Source of the DNA: Sphingomonas sp. S2M10
GTDB lineage: Bacteria; Pseudomonadota; Alphaproteobacteria; Sphingomonadales; Sphingomonadaceae
Reading direction: 5' to 3'
Assembly: GCF_012650175.1 (NCBI RefSeq)
Contig: NZ_JAAILI010000008.1
Coordinates: forward strand, 248,001 to 312,000
Length of the DNA: 64,000 nt
Below, one piece after another: positions 44,599-53,312 of the stretch. The translations under genes and the position numbers were made by a program. Position 1 is the stretch's first letter. Every line of letters begins with the position of its first letter. The notes under the pieces were generated by a model. That model saw only the letters and a list, made by a program, of their open reading frames with translations. It did not search any database and was not told the DNA's origin.

Positions 44599-46107
44599 TC
44601 AACTCCGCGGCGCTTGGCGGCGGTAGCTGAGCGCCTCCGCGACATGGATGCGCCCCACGCCTTCGGCGCCTGCCAGATCGGCGATCGTCCGCGCCACCCG
44701 CAGCACCCGGGTGTAGCCGCGTGCCGAGAGCCGCATCGCCTCGGCCGCCTGGGCGAGCAGCTTGCGGCCCGCATCGTCGGGCGTGGCGACCGCCATCAGC
44801 GGCTCGCCGTCGGCCTCGGCATTGGTTCGCACAGGCGTGCCCGCATAGCGCGCCGTTTGGAGCGCCCGTGCCGCCGCCACCCGCGCCGCGACCTCGGCCG
44901 ATCCTTCTGCCGGCGGCGGCAGGACGAGATCGGCAGCGGTGACCGGCTGGACCTCGACATGCAGGTCGATGCGATCGAGCAAAGGCCCGGAGACCTTGGC
45001 CTGATAGTCCGCAGCACAACGCGGCGCCCGCGCACAGGCGAGCGCCGGGTCGCCGAGATGTCCGCAGCGGCACGGGTTCATCGCCGCGATCAGCTGCACC
45101 CGCGCCGGGAAGGTCACATGGGCATTGGCCCGGGCGACGCTGACCACCCCCGCCTCCAAGGGCTGGCGCAGCGAATCGAGCACGGCGCGCTGGAACTCGG
45201 GCAGCTCGTCGAGGAACAGCACGCCCAAATGCGCGAGGCTCACCTCGCCCGGCTTCACCTTGAGCCCGCCGCCGGTCAGCGCCGCCATCGAGGCGCTGTG
45301 ATGCGGCGCGCGGAACGGCCGGGTTCGGGTCAGCCGCCCGCCCTGCAGCGTGCCCGCGACCGAGGCGACCATCGAAACCTCCAGCGCCTCGGCAGCCTCG
45401 AGCGGCGGCAGGATGCCCGGCAGGCACGCCGCCATCAGCGACTTGCCTGCCCCCGGCGGCCCGACGAACAACAAATTATGCCCGCCGGCCGCCGCAATCT
45501 CCAACGCGCGTTTGGCGGTCTCCTGCCCCTTCACCTGGGCGAGATCCGGCCCCGCCCCCGCCGGATCGACCTCGCCCGGGACCGGACCGGGCAACAGCTG
45601 GTTGCCCTTGAAGTGGTTGAGCAGCGCGATCAGGTCGGGCGCGGCGAGCACTTCCACCTGCCCCGCCCAGCTCGCCTCGGGGCCCTGCACGGCGGGGCAG
45701 ACCAGCCCCTTGCCCGCCTCGGCCGCATGCATCGCCGCGAGCAGCACGCCCGGCGAGGGCGCGATCCGCCCGTCGAGCGCCAGTTCGCCGACCACGACAT
45801 AGCCCGCGATCGTCTCGGCATCGACCACCCCCATCGCCGCGAGCAGCGCCAGCGCAATGGGCAAGTCGAAATGCGATCCTTCCTTGGGCAGGTCCGCGGG
45901 CGAGAGGTTGAGCACGATATGCTTGGGCGGCAGCGCCAGCCCGATCGCCGCCATCGCGGCGCGCACCCGCTCGCGGCTTTCCGCCACCGCCTTGTCGGGC
46001 AGGCCGACGACGACGAACTTGGGCAGCCCGGCGACGAGGTTGCACTGCACCTCCACCGCGCGCGCCTCCAACCCCAGATAGGCAACCGTCGAAACACTGG
46101 CGACCAA
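44599..46107 (-). CDS. comM: YifB/ComM family Mg-chelatase-like AAA+ helicase
   Basis: 502 residues starting at the TTG at 46107, preceded by GGAGG; this gives the usual family N-terminus VASVSTVAYLGLEA. The in-frame ATG at 46137 is the alternative. An N-terminal chelatase-like domain (about 1-165) is followed by an AAA+ domain with Walker A GPPGAGKS (216-223), Walker B LFLDELPEF and a zinc-like segment (CRCGHLG ... CARAPRCAADYQAKVSGPLLDRIDL), then the C-terminal family domain. ComM is a hexameric helicase promoting branch migration during natural transformation, and is widely conserved even in non-competent species. It is divergent from the rpmH cluster. Confidence 0.92.
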   Translation of the reverse strand: MVASVSTVAYLGLEARAVEVQCNLVAGLPKFVVVGLPDKAVAESRERVRAAMAAIGLALPPKHIVLNLSPADLPKEGSHFDLPIALALLAAMGVVDAETIAGYVVVGELALDGRIAPSPGVLLAAMHAAEAGKGLVCPAVQGPEASWAGQVEVLAAPDLIALLNHFKGNQLLPGPVPGEVDPAGAGPDLAQVKGQETAKRALEIAAAGGHNLLFVGPPGAGKSLMAACLPGILPPLEAAEALEVSMVASVAGTLQGGRLTRTRPFRAPHHSASMAALTGGGLKVKPGEVSLAHLGVLFLDELPEFQRAVLDSLRQPLEAGVVSVARANAHVTFPARVQLIAAMNPCRCGHLGDPALACARAPRCAADYQAKVSGPLLDRIDLHVEVQPVTAADLVLPPPAEGSAEVAARVAAARALQTARYAGTPVRTNAEADGEPLMAVATPDDAGRKLLAQAAEAMRLSARGYTRVLRVARTIADLAGAEGVGRIHVAEALSYRRQAPRS

Positions 46108-46256
46108 GAGAAGCCCCCCTCCCCGGAATGGGAACATAGCGGCTTTTGCTCGCTACGGAAGCGGTACAATTGGAAGCTGGCGTCTTGCGTCTACAACACA
46201 CCTAACCCATCTGGGGGGCGATGTGCTCCGAACCCGGCCAATCCCCGCATCCTGCG

Positions 46257-46285
46257 TTGACTCGGGCGCCACTTGGCCGTAATGG
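46257..46285 (+). promoter_or_regulatory. Predicted sigma-70 promoter of rpmH
   Basis: TTGACT (46257-46262) and TAATGG (46280-46285) separated by exactly 17 bp match the housekeeping consensus in five and four positions. Transcription would start near 46292, giving a leader of about 56 nt that contains a terminator-like hairpin before rpmH. Confidence 0.6.
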
Positions 46286-46297
46286 CGCTCGACACGC

Positions 46298-46321
46298 GGC
46301 CGCCCCTGTGGCGGCCCTTTT
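46298..46321 (+). terminator. Terminator-like hairpin within the rpmH leader
   Basis: GGCCGCC (46298-46304), a five-base loop and GGCGGCC (46310-46316) form a perfect 7-bp stem followed by CTTTTA. No upstream plus-strand gene needs terminating here (comM runs the other way), and a good promoter lies just before it. A role as attenuator or RNA-stability element of the rpmH transcript is possible. Confidence 0.5.
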
Positions 46322-46347
46322 ACGTTCTAGATACTCGAGGATGAGCG

Positions 46348-46482
46348 ATGAAGCGGACCTTTCAGCCGAGCAACCTGGTGCGTGCGCGCCGGCACGGCTT
46401 CCGTGCACGGATGGCGACCCCGGGCGGTCGCAATGTGATCCGCGCCCGCCGCGCCCGCGGCCGCAAGAAGCTGTCGGCGTAA
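46348..46482 (+). CDS. rpmH: 50S ribosomal protein L34
   Basis: 44 residues beginning [20 protein letters not shown] and ending in a run of basic residues ([10 protein letters not shown]): the complete, very conserved L34 sequence. The ATG has GAGG seven bases upstream. L34 is a late-assembled, highly basic protein of the large ribosomal subunit. It is the first gene of the conserved rpmH-rnpA-yidD-yidC cluster, with a candidate promoter and a hairpin leader upstream. The rnpA reading frame is open right across this gene. Confidence 0.98.
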   Translation: MKRTFQPSNLVRARRHGFRARMATPGGRNVIRARRARGRKKLSA

Positions 46483-46496
46483 GCACCGACACGCCC

Positions 46497-46844
46497 TTGC
46501 CGAGCCTAGACCGGCTCACGCAGCGCAAACACTATCTCGCCGCCAATGGGGGAAAGCGGGCACCGATGCCCGGTTTCGTCCTGCTGGTGCGCGAACGGAA
46601 TGATGCCGATCCGTCGATGCGGATCGGCATTACCGTATCCAAGAAAGTTGGCAACGCCGTCATCCGCAACCGGATGAAGCGGCGCTTTCGCATGCTCGCG
46701 CGCGAAATCCTGCCCGAGGCTGGGATCGCCGGCGCGGATCATGTGCTGATCGGCCGCAACGGCGGGATCGAACGCCCCTATGCCGATCTGAAGGCGGAAC
46801 TCGCCAAGGCGCTGCGGCGCGTGCGCCCGAAGGAAGGGCAATGA
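46497..46844 (+). CDS. rnpA: Ribonuclease P protein component
   Basis: 115 residues if the TTG at 46497 is used ([18 protein letters not shown]), 14 bases after rpmH; the family N-terminus begins close to here. The signature [13 protein letters not shown] and the preceding [16 protein letters not shown] identify RnpA, which assists the catalytic RNA in maturing tRNA 5' ends. No ATG or GTG lies in the right place and the TTG has no strong ribosome binding site. The same frame is open upstream through all of rpmH to an ATG at 46341, so a longer product is formally possible. The end overlaps yidD by four bases. Confidence 0.9.
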   Translation: MPSLDRLTQRKHYLAANGGKRAPMPGFVLLVRERNDADPSMRIGITVSKKVGNAVIRNRMKRRFRMLAREILPEAGIAGADHVLIGRNGGIERPYADLKAELAKALRRVRPKEGQ

Positions 46845-47053
46845 TCGCCCGCGCGTTGATGCTGCTCGCGCGCGCCTGGCAGCTGGGCCCTTCGCTGATC
46901 CTGCCGCCTACCTGCCGATACCAGCCTTCCTGTTCGGCCTATGCAATCGAGGCGCTTCGCCGCTATGGGGCGGTGAAAGGCGGCTGGCTTGCACTCCGGC
47001 GCATCGCGCGCTGCCATCCATGGGGCGGGCACGGCCCGGATCCCGTTCCTTGA
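46841..47053 (+). CDS. yidD: Membrane protein insertion efficiency factor YidD
   Basis: 70 residues. The family motifs [21 protein letters not shown] and [19 protein letters not shown](P)DPVP are complete, including the three cysteines. An N-terminal amphipathic helix ([17 protein letters not shown]) associates with the inner membrane. YidD supports YidC-dependent insertion, and its gene sits here between rnpA (4-bp overlap, ATGA) and yidC, as in most bacteria. Confidence 0.96.
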   Translation: MIARALMLLARAWQLGPSLILPPTCRYQPSCSAYAIEALRRYGAVKGGWLALRRIARCHPWGGHGPDPVP

Positions 47054-47074
47054 GGTTCCTACCGGGGATTATCG

Positions 47075-48793
47075 GTGAAAGAAGAACAGAAGAATTTCAT
47101 CCTCTTCGCGGCGTTCGCGGCGCTGGTGCTGCTCGGCTGGCCGATGATCAGCCGCTGGATCTTCCCCCAGCAGCCCACCGTCCCGGGGAAGATGGTGGAC
47201 GGGAAGCTCCAGCCGCTGCCGAATTCCGGTGTCGATCCCGCGACCAACGCGCCGAAGACGATTCGCGCGCGGGAAGCGGTGCTGGCGGATAGCCCGCGCG
47301 TCGCGATCGACACGCCTGCGCTCAAGGGTTCGATCAACCTCAAGGGCCTGCGCATCGACGATCTCGTCCTGCGCCAGTATGACCAGACCGTCGCCAAGAA
47401 CTCGCCGCCGATCCGGCTGCTCTCGCCCAGCGGCGCGGAAGGGTCGTATTTCGCGCAGTTCGGCTGGCAGGGCGGCGGCGCTCCCGACGGCAATACCGTG
47501 TGGAAGGCCGATGGCCAGACGCTCACTCCGGCGACCCCGGTGAAGCTCACCACCACCAACAGCGCCGGCCAGACTTTTACCGTCGAGCTGGGCGTGGATT
47601 CGAACTTCATGTTCACGGTGCGCCAGACCGTCGCCAATCGCGGCGCGGCGCCCGTGGCGGTTACCCCTTACACGCTGATCTCGCGCGGCCAGCGCTCGAC
47701 CGATACCAGCCAATGGGCCGCGCATGTCGGCCCGGTCGCCGCGACCAACGATGCGGCGCACTATATCAACTGGTCGGACATCGAGAGCACGCCCGAGCAA
47801 TTCACCACCACCGGCGGCTGGGTCGGTTTCAGCGATCATTACTGGTTGACCGCGGCGATCCCGGACCAGCGCGGCGGCGTGAACATCCAGCAGCGCGGCA
47901 CCGCGGCGCAGCGGTACCAGGCAGATGTGTCGCTCGCCCAGCCGATCAACATCCGTCCGGGCAAGGAGGCGACCTATACCAGCCATTTCTTCGCCGGCGC
48001 GAAGGAGGTGAAGCTGCTCGACGCCTATCAGAAGCAATATGACATCGCGAAGTTCGAGCGCGCCATCGACTGGGGCTGGTTCGAGATCATCGAGCGCCCG
48101 ATTTTCACCTATCTCAGCTGGCTGTTCAAGCTGGTCGGTAATTTCGGCGTGGCGATCATCCTGCTGACGATCACCATTCGCGGCCTGCTCTTCCCGATCG
48201 CGCAGAAGCAGTTCGCCTCGATGGCGCGCATGCGCCAGGTGCAGCCGAAGATGAAGGCGATCCAGGAGCGCTACAAGGACGACAAGCAGCGCCAGCAGCA
48301 GGAGATCATGAAGCTCTACAAGGACGAGAAGGTGAACCCGCTCGCCGGGTGTGCGCCGATGCTCCTGCAGATCCCGATCATGTTCGCGCTGTACAAGGTG
48401 CTGCTGCTGACCATCGAGATGCGCCACCAGCCGTTCGTGGCATGGATCAAGGACCTGTCCGCGCCGGACCCGGCGATGATTCTCAACCTGTTCGGCTATC
48501 TGCCCTACACCCCGCCCAGCTTCCTGGCGATCGGCGTGGTGCCGGTGCTGCTCGGCGTCTCGATGTTCTTCCAGATGCGGATGAACCCGGCACCGATGGA
48601 CGAGATGCAGAAGCAGATGTTCGCGATCATGCCGTGGATGCTGATGTTCCTGATGGCGCCGTTCGCGGTCGGCCTGCAGCTCTACTGGATCACCTCGAAC
48701 GTGCTGACCGTGCTCCAGCAGCAATGGCTCTATGCGCGGCACCCGGAGATGAAGGTGCCGGTGGAACAGCCGAAAGCGGCCAAGGCGAAGTAA
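47075..48793 (+). CDS. yidC: Membrane protein insertase YidC
   Basis: 572 residues, GTG start ([21 protein letters not shown] as N-terminal anchor region), 21 nt after yidD. A large periplasmic P1 domain (about 55-330) is followed by the conserved 60KD_IMP insertase core with five helices (about 340-560): the [21 protein letters not shown] segment with its central Arg, the cytoplasmic hairpin [18 protein letters not shown], and the C-terminal helices ending near [17 protein letters not shown]. It inserts inner-membrane proteins alone or with SecYEG. A pair of short palindromic repeats separates it from engB. Confidence 0.97.
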   Translation: MKEEQKNFILFAAFAALVLLGWPMISRWIFPQQPTVPGKMVDGKLQPLPNSGVDPATNAPKTIRAREAVLADSPRVAIDTPALKGSINLKGLRIDDLVLRQYDQTVAKNSPPIRLLSPSGAEGSYFAQFGWQGGGAPDGNTVWKADGQTLTPATPVKLTTTNSAGQTFTVELGVDSNFMFTVRQTVANRGAAPVAVTPYTLISRGQRSTDTSQWAAHVGPVAATNDAAHYINWSDIESTPEQFTTTGGWVGFSDHYWLTAAIPDQRGGVNIQQRGTAAQRYQADVSLAQPINIRPGKEATYTSHFFAGAKEVKLLDAYQKQYDIAKFERAIDWGWFEIIERPIFTYLSWLFKLVGNFGVAIILLTITIRGLLFPIAQKQFASMARMRQVQPKMKAIQERYKDDKQRQQQEIMKLYKDEKVNPLAGCAPMLLQIPIMFALYKVLLLTIEMRHQPFVAWIKDLSAPDPAMILNLFGYLPYTPPSFLAIGVVPVLLGVSMFFQMRMNPAPMDEMQKQMFAIMPWMLMFLMAPFAVGLQLYWITSNVLTVLQQQWLYARHPEMKVPVEQPKAAKAK

Positions 48794-48815
48794 TGGCGGG
48801 GCGCCCCTCCACGAT

Positions 48816-48943
48816 CCTCCCCTGCAAGGGGAGGTGGCAGGCCGCAGGCCTGACGGAGGGGTGTTCCCGTTCGCGTCGGAGGACAGCCCTTGCACCGTCG
48901 ACACCCCTCCGTCGCTTCGCGACACCTCCCCTTCCAGGGGAGG
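48816..48943. repeat. Composite palindromic repeat between yidC and engB
   Basis: Two hairpins, CCTCCCCTGCAAGGGGAGG (48816-48834) and CCTCCCCTTCCAGGGGAGG (48925-48943), flank a longer inverted repeat GACGGAGGGGTGT (48852-48864) / ACACCCCTCCGTC (48901-48913). The whole looks like a paired REP/MITE-like intergenic element of the type scattered in sphingomonad genomes. The longer open frame read through it into engB is artefactual. Confidence 0.75.
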
Positions 48944-48983
48944 ATTTGAAAGGGCCTCAGTATCTGAGGCAGCTGATTTCCTG

Positions 48984-49619
48984 ATGTCTTTCGACCCCGA
49001 CCAGATCGAAGCAGCGCGCAAGCTGTTCGCCGGCCCCATCGCCTTCCTCAAGTCCGCGCCCGCGCTCGAACATCTGCCCGCGCCGACCGTGCCGGAGGTG
49101 GCCTTTGCCGGGCGCTCGAACGTCGGCAAGTCGTCGCTGATCAACGCCCTGACCAACCGCAACAGCCTCGCCCGCACCTCGGTCACCCCGGGCCGCACCC
49201 AGGAGCTCAACTTCTTCGATGTCGGCGAGCCGCTGCGCTTCCGCCTCGTCGACATGCCCGGCTATGGCTTCGCCAAGGCGCCCAAGGACATGGTCCGCAA
49301 GTGGCGCTATCTGGTGAACGACTATCTGCGCGGGCGGCAGGAGCTGAAGCGCGCGCTGGTGCTGATCGATTCGCGCCACGGCATCAAGGATGTCGATCGC
49401 GAGATCCTCGAGATGCTCGACGACGCGGCCGTCAGCTATCGGCTGGTGCTCACCAAGACCGACAAGATCAAGGCGAGCGAACTGGCCGAGGTCACCGCCC
49501 GCACGGTGGACGAGGCCCGCAAGCGCGCTGCCGCCCACCCGGAGATCCTCGCGACGTCGAGCGACAAGGGCATGGGCCTGCCCGAACTCCGCGCCGCGGT
49601 GCTCGAAGCGATCGGCTGA
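48984..49619 (+). CDS. engB: Ribosome biogenesis GTP-binding protein YihA/YsxC
   Basis: 211 residues from the ATG at 48984. GTPase motifs in order: G1 GRSNVGKS (43-50), G2 Thr in [10 protein letters not shown]3 DMPGYG, G4 TKTDK, and a G5-like ATSS. The segment [20 protein letters not shown] follows G3 as usual in this family. EngB assists assembly of the 50S subunit. It continues the ribosome/membrane block after yidC and is seven bases ahead of a small GGCT-like gene. Confidence 0.95.
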   Translation: MSFDPDQIEAARKLFAGPIAFLKSAPALEHLPAPTVPEVAFAGRSNVGKSSLINALTNRNSLARTSVTPGRTQELNFFDVGEPLRFRLVDMPGYGFAKAPKDMVRKWRYLVNDYLRGRQELKRALVLIDSRHGIKDVDREILEMLDDAAVSYRLVLTKTDKIKASELAEVTARTVDEARKRAAAHPEILATSSDKGMGLPELRAAVLEAIG

Positions 49620-49626
49620 GGCATCT

Positions 49627-49953
49627 ATGGAGCGGCTCTTTTCCTACGGCACGCTCCAGCTGGAAGCGGTACAGCGCAGCCAGTTCGGCCGCCTGCTCCA
49701 CGGCACCGACGACGTGCTGCACGGCTATGTCGTCACCGAGATCCAGATCCGCGACCCCGCCGTGCTCGATGCAAGCGGCATCGAGACGCACCGCGCCCTT
49801 GTGCCCGGCGACGGCCCGCCGATCCCCGGCAAGGTCTTTCAGCTGACCTCGGAGGAGTTGGACGCTGCGGATGTCTATGAAAGTGAGAATTACGTCCGGG
49901 TGCGGGTGCCCCTCGCCTCGGGCACCCGCGCCTGGGTGTATGTGAAGGCCTAG
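49627..49953 (+). CDS. Gamma-glutamylcyclotransferase-like (AIG2 fold) protein
   Basis: 108 residues from the ATG at 49627, seven bases after engB. The N-terminal substrate-binding motif FSYGTLQ and the ELDAADVYESENYVRVRV segment, with the acidic residue expected to be catalytic, match the GGCT/AIG2 fold. Members cleave gamma-glutamyl or related amides with cyclisation to 5-oxoproline; bacterial substrates are mostly unknown. It is probably co-transcribed with engB. It converges on the S9 peptidase gene with a 4-bp overlap of the stops. Confidence 0.85.
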   Translation: MERLFSYGTLQLEAVQRSQFGRLLHGTDDVLHGYVVTEIQIRDPAVLDASGIETHRALVPGDGPPIPGKVFQLTSEELDAADVYESENYVRVRVPLASGTRAWVYVKA

Positions 49954-51902
49954 GCCGGGTTGTACTTGGTCAGAAAGGCTTCCAGCGCCTTGAGAAAGCT
50001 CAGCCGGTCTTCCTGCCGCGTGAAGAAATGGTCGCCCTCGGGCTGCTCGATGAACTGGAACGTCTTGCCCGCCGCCGCCAGGCGATCGGCCATCAGCTTG
50101 CTCTGCTTGAAGGGCACGCGACGGTCCTTCTTGCCGTGGACGATCAGCACCGGGATCGAGAAATCCTCGGGGTGGAACAGCGGCGAAATCGCCTTGAAGT
50201 CCGGCGCCTGCGCCTTGAGCCAGTCGGCGGAGGCCTCGTGCCCCAGCGCGTTGGAATCGAAGGCAAGCAGCCGCTGAAGGTCGGACACGCCGGCGAACGA
50301 CACAGCGCAGCGGAACAGCGCGCCGTCGCGCTGGGCTGCCCGCAGCGCCGCATAACCGCCATAGGAACCGCCCACCACGCACACCCGCTTCGGATCGGCG
50401 ATGCCCTGCTCGACCAGCGCCTTCACCCCGTCGTTGAGATCATCCTGCATCGCCAGCCCCCACTGCCCTTCGCCCTTGCGAGTGAAGGGGGTGCCATAGC
50501 CGGTGGAGCCGCGATAATTGGGCTGGATCACCGCATAGCCGCGATCGGCCAGGAACTGCGACCACCAGTCCCACGCCTCCTCGTCGCGCGCGGCAGGGCC
50601 GCCATGCGGCATCAGGATCAGCGGCAGGTTCTTCCCCGCATTGCCGCGCGGCAGGGTAAGGACGGCGGCGATCTCCAGCCCGTCGCGCGCCTTGTAGCGG
50701 ATCGTCTTCACCGGGTGGAGACGACGCAGCTTCAGCGTCTGGTTGTTCATCGCCAGCGGCTGCAGCGATTGATCGGCGGCGCGATAGATGAAATAGGCCC
50801 CGGGCGCACTCGCCTCGCCCACCTTGACGATCACCACGGAGCGATCGGCGGTGAAGCTGGAGATCTCCACCTGCGCGCCCTGGACCATCGCGGCCAGTTT
50901 CTTCTGCAGCGCTGCCATCGTCGGATCGGTCCAGTGGGTGGTGGCGCGATTCTCGGTCACCTCCACTCCGAGCAGCGTCGAGGTGACGGGATCGACCACC
51001 GGACCGCTGATGTCATAGCCGGGCGACGCGAAGACCTGCTTGCCCGTCTGCATCGTCGCGAGGTCAAACTCCCACAGCGCCGAAAGCCCCATGTCGTCGT
51101 CCTGCACCACCAGCGCCTTGCCGGGATCGGGCAGGAACAGCGACGGTACCAGCAGCCCGTCGTGCAGCCCCTTGGCGCGATCGACGGTACGGAAATCGGC
51201 GCGCGCGCTCGGCCGGTACAGCAGACGGCGCTGGCGGCCGTCCATGCTTCTGCCGATGCCCATCCGGATGACGCCGGCGCCGTCCGCATACCAGCGCATC
51301 ACGCCTTCGCGGCCGGTCAGCACCGTTTTGTGCTTGCCCGTCGAAACGTCCACCTGATCGACTTGCGGCCAGAAGCCGGGGTCGTTGGTGTAGATGGAGG
51401 TCTGGGCGGCCAGCAGCACGCGCGGCGTGCCGTCCTTGGCGATCCACAACAGCGTGCCGCCGTCCTGCCCGGTCTCGTCGCTGTTGAGCGCCACCATCTT
51501 GCCGCTGGTGGCATTTACCCCGAAGGCGCGCTTGATATACCATTCGTCGCCAGCGACCGGGGTGGTCTTGCCGACGCCGATCACCAGCCAGTCGTCGTTG
51601 ACCCAGTGCCACTCGTTGATGTCGGTATCGCCGGTGCCGATCAGGACCGGCTTTGAAGCGCCGTCCAGCGGCACCAGCGCGAAATACTGCTTTCCCTGTA
51701 CCGCCAATTGCGCCGCGACGCGCTTGCCGTCGGGCGAGATCCGCGGATCCGTCAGCACCGGCAGTTCCGCGAAAACCGCCGTGTCTATCCTGGTCGGCGC
51801 GGGCTGGGCGGCGCTGGCCGCCTGCTCCTGCGCATTCGCTCCGCCACACACCCCACCCATGGCTGCGATCGTCGCCGCCAACAGGCCCCACCTCTTCCGC
51901 AT
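49950..51902 (-). CDS. Secreted S9 family peptidase (prolyl oligopeptidase/dipeptidyl peptidase-like)
   Basis: 650 residues from the ATG at 51902, the only start giving a signal peptide (MRKRWGLLAATIAAMGG..NAQ, about 25 residues). An N-terminal beta-propeller (about 40-390) precedes the alpha/beta hydrolase domain with Ser513 in GGSYGGYAA, Asp593 in HGKKDRRVP and His625 in PEGDHFF: the complete serine triad. The segment PHGGPAARDEEAWDWW and NYRGSTGYG are typical of the acylaminoacyl/dipeptidyl peptidase branch. It should degrade short peptides in the periplasm. It lies alone between convergent engB/GGCT and divergent GST genes. Confidence 0.92.
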   Translation of the reverse strand: MRKRWGLLAATIAAMGGVCGGANAQEQAASAAQPAPTRIDTAVFAELPVLTDPRISPDGKRVAAQLAVQGKQYFALVPLDGASKPVLIGTGDTDINEWHWVNDDWLVIGVGKTTPVAGDEWYIKRAFGVNATSGKMVALNSDETGQDGGTLLWIAKDGTPRVLLAAQTSIYTNDPGFWPQVDQVDVSTGKHKTVLTGREGVMRWYADGAGVIRMGIGRSMDGRQRRLLYRPSARADFRTVDRAKGLHDGLLVPSLFLPDPGKALVVQDDDMGLSALWEFDLATMQTGKQVFASPGYDISGPVVDPVTSTLLGVEVTENRATTHWTDPTMAALQKKLAAMVQGAQVEISSFTADRSVVIVKVGEASAPGAYFIYRAADQSLQPLAMNNQTLKLRRLHPVKTIRYKARDGLEIAAVLTLPRGNAGKNLPLILMPHGGPAARDEEAWDWWSQFLADRGYAVIQPNYRGSTGYGTPFTRKGEGQWGLAMQDDLNDGVKALVEQGIADPKRVCVVGGSYGGYAALRAAQRDGALFRCAVSFAGVSDLQRLLAFDSNALGHEASADWLKAQAPDFKAISPLFHPEDFSIPVLIVHGKKDRRVPFKQSKLMADRLAAAGKTFQFIEQPEGDHFFTRQEDRLSFLKALEAFLTKYNPA

Positions 51903-52036
51903 ATCGTTCCGTCCCCGATTCGCGGCCCCCTGCCGCCGGCTCAGCGTGAAAACATTCCGAAGTCGGCGCAATGGCCTTTGGCGCGGGGCCGCGTGAGCGG
52001 TTGCCGCCGCCCGCAGGCCCCGCTATCCCGACGGCC

Positions 52037-52699
52037 ATGAAGCTCATCATCGGCAACAAGGCCTATTCCTCCTGGTCGCTGCGCGGCTGGCTCGCCTGCA
52101 AGCTATCGGGCCTCCCTTTCGAGGAAACCGTGGTGCCGATGTATGACCAGGATTGGGACAGGCGTCGTCAGGGTGCGGAGTTTGCGCCCTCCTCCGGCAA
52201 GGTCCCCATCCTGTGGGACGGCGACGCCGTGGTGTGGGATAGCCTGGCGATCGTCGAGTATCTCAACGACCGGACCGGAAACACGCTGTTCTGGCCCGAG
52301 GATCCCGCTGCCCGCGCGATGGCGCGATCGATGGCGGCAGAGATGCACTCCAGCTTCACTGCGCTGCGCAGCAAGCACAGCATGAACGTGCGCCAGGTGC
52401 ATCCGGCAGCGCCCGTAGATGCCGATGTACAGGCCGATCTTGCCCGGATCATGGAACTGTGGGTCCAGGCCCGCGCCCGCTACGGCAGCGAGGAGCCGTT
52501 CCTGTTCGGCGCGTTCGGCGCGGTCGACATCATGTTCGCGCCGGTGGTCACCCGGATCGTCACCTATTCGCTGCCGGTGCCGCGCTTTGCCCAGAGCTAC
52601 ATGCTCGCCGTGCTCCAGCACCCCTTTATGCAGGACTGGATTGCCGGCGCGCAGGAAGAGGAATGGGTGATCGAAAAATACGAACTGCCGGTGGAGTAA
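52037..52699 (+). CDS. Glutathione S-transferase family protein
   Basis: 220 residues. Thioredoxin-like N-terminal domain with the catalytic region NKAYSSWSLRGWLACK (Ser at the active site, as in many beta/zeta-like bacterial GSTs) and the cis-Pro GSH-binding motif GKVPILWDGDAVVWDSLAI, then the all-helical C-terminal domain (about 90-210) with an FGAVDIMFAPVV N-capping segment. It should conjugate glutathione to electrophiles. The start is the ATG at 52037, 135 nt from the divergent peptidase gene. A palindromic repeat follows the stop. Confidence 0.9.
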   Translation: MKLIIGNKAYSSWSLRGWLACKLSGLPFEETVVPMYDQDWDRRRQGAEFAPSSGKVPILWDGDAVVWDSLAIVEYLNDRTGNTLFWPEDPAARAMARSMAAEMHSSFTALRSKHSMNVRQVHPAAPVDADVQADLARIMELWVQARARYGSEEPFLFGAFGAVDIMFAPVVTRIVTYSLPVPRFAQSYMLAVLQHPFMQDWIAGAQEEEWVIEKYELPVE

Positions 52700-52705
52700 C
52701 TTGCA

Positions 52706-52791
52706 CCAACCCCTCCCTGCACGGGAGGGGTTGGGGTGGGGCTGTGTCTCGCAGAGACCGACAGAGGTTCTGGAATCCCTTCACCCCAACC
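52706..52791. repeat. Composite palindromic repeat between GST and cupin genes
   Basis: CCAACCCCTCCC/GGGAGGGGTTGG (52706-52734) forms a perfect 12-bp hairpin, and GGTTGGGGTG (52729-52738) is repeated inverted as CACCCCAACC (52782-52791). Further small palindromes continue to about 52806. It resembles the element after yidC in layout but not in sequence, and may double as terminator for the convergent genes. Confidence 0.7.
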
Positions 52792-52821
52792 CTCCTCCGA
52801 GGAGGAGCGGCTAGATAGAGG

Positions 52822-53283
52822 TCATCGCACCCGCTCGGTCTCGTACCGCGTCCCGTCCTTGCGAAAATATCCTTCCGGCGTGAACACCATGTCGATGTCG
52901 GGATATTCCCCGCTCCCGCGCGGACCCGCGCCGATCGCAAGGAATATTGCATCCGCCTCGGACCGGTTCTGCAGATGATGCCCGTCCGCCACCCCGGCCG
53001 GGAACGCCGCGCAGTCGCCGGCGCGCAGCAGCGTCTCGCCGCCCTGCTCCACCAGCACCGCCTCGCCGGCCAGCATCACGACGAACTCATCCTCCTGGTC
53101 GTGCCAGTGACGCTGCGACGACCATGCGCCGGGCTTCAGCACGACATGGCTCACCCCCATCGCGGTCAGCCCGCCCGGCGGCGCCAGTCTGCGGTACCAT
53201 CGTCCCGCCACCGGTGCGTCATAGGGCGCAGGATAGCCGGTGGCGTTGGTCTGCGGGATTGTATCCAGGTCCAGCTTGGGCAA
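52822..53283 (-). CDS. Cupin domain protein
   Basis: 153 residues. Single cupin barrel: first metal motif GAWSSQRHWHDQEDEFVVML (HxH...E) and second motif around AAFPAGVADGHHLQN. Small cupins bind a metal and act as dioxygenases, isomerases or sensors; the sequence does not reveal which. It diverges from dapE, the starts 29 bp apart. Confidence 0.8.
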   Translation of the reverse strand: MPKLDLDTIPQTNATGYPAPYDAPVAGRWYRRLAPPGGLTAMGVSHVVLKPGAWSSQRHWHDQEDEFVVMLAGEAVLVEQGGETLLRAGDCAAFPAGVADGHHLQNRSEADAIFLAIGAGPRGSGEYPDIDMVFTPEGYFRKDGTRYETERVR

Positions 53284-53312
53284 TGTCGCCTCCCTTGTAT
53301 GCGGGAGGTAGT

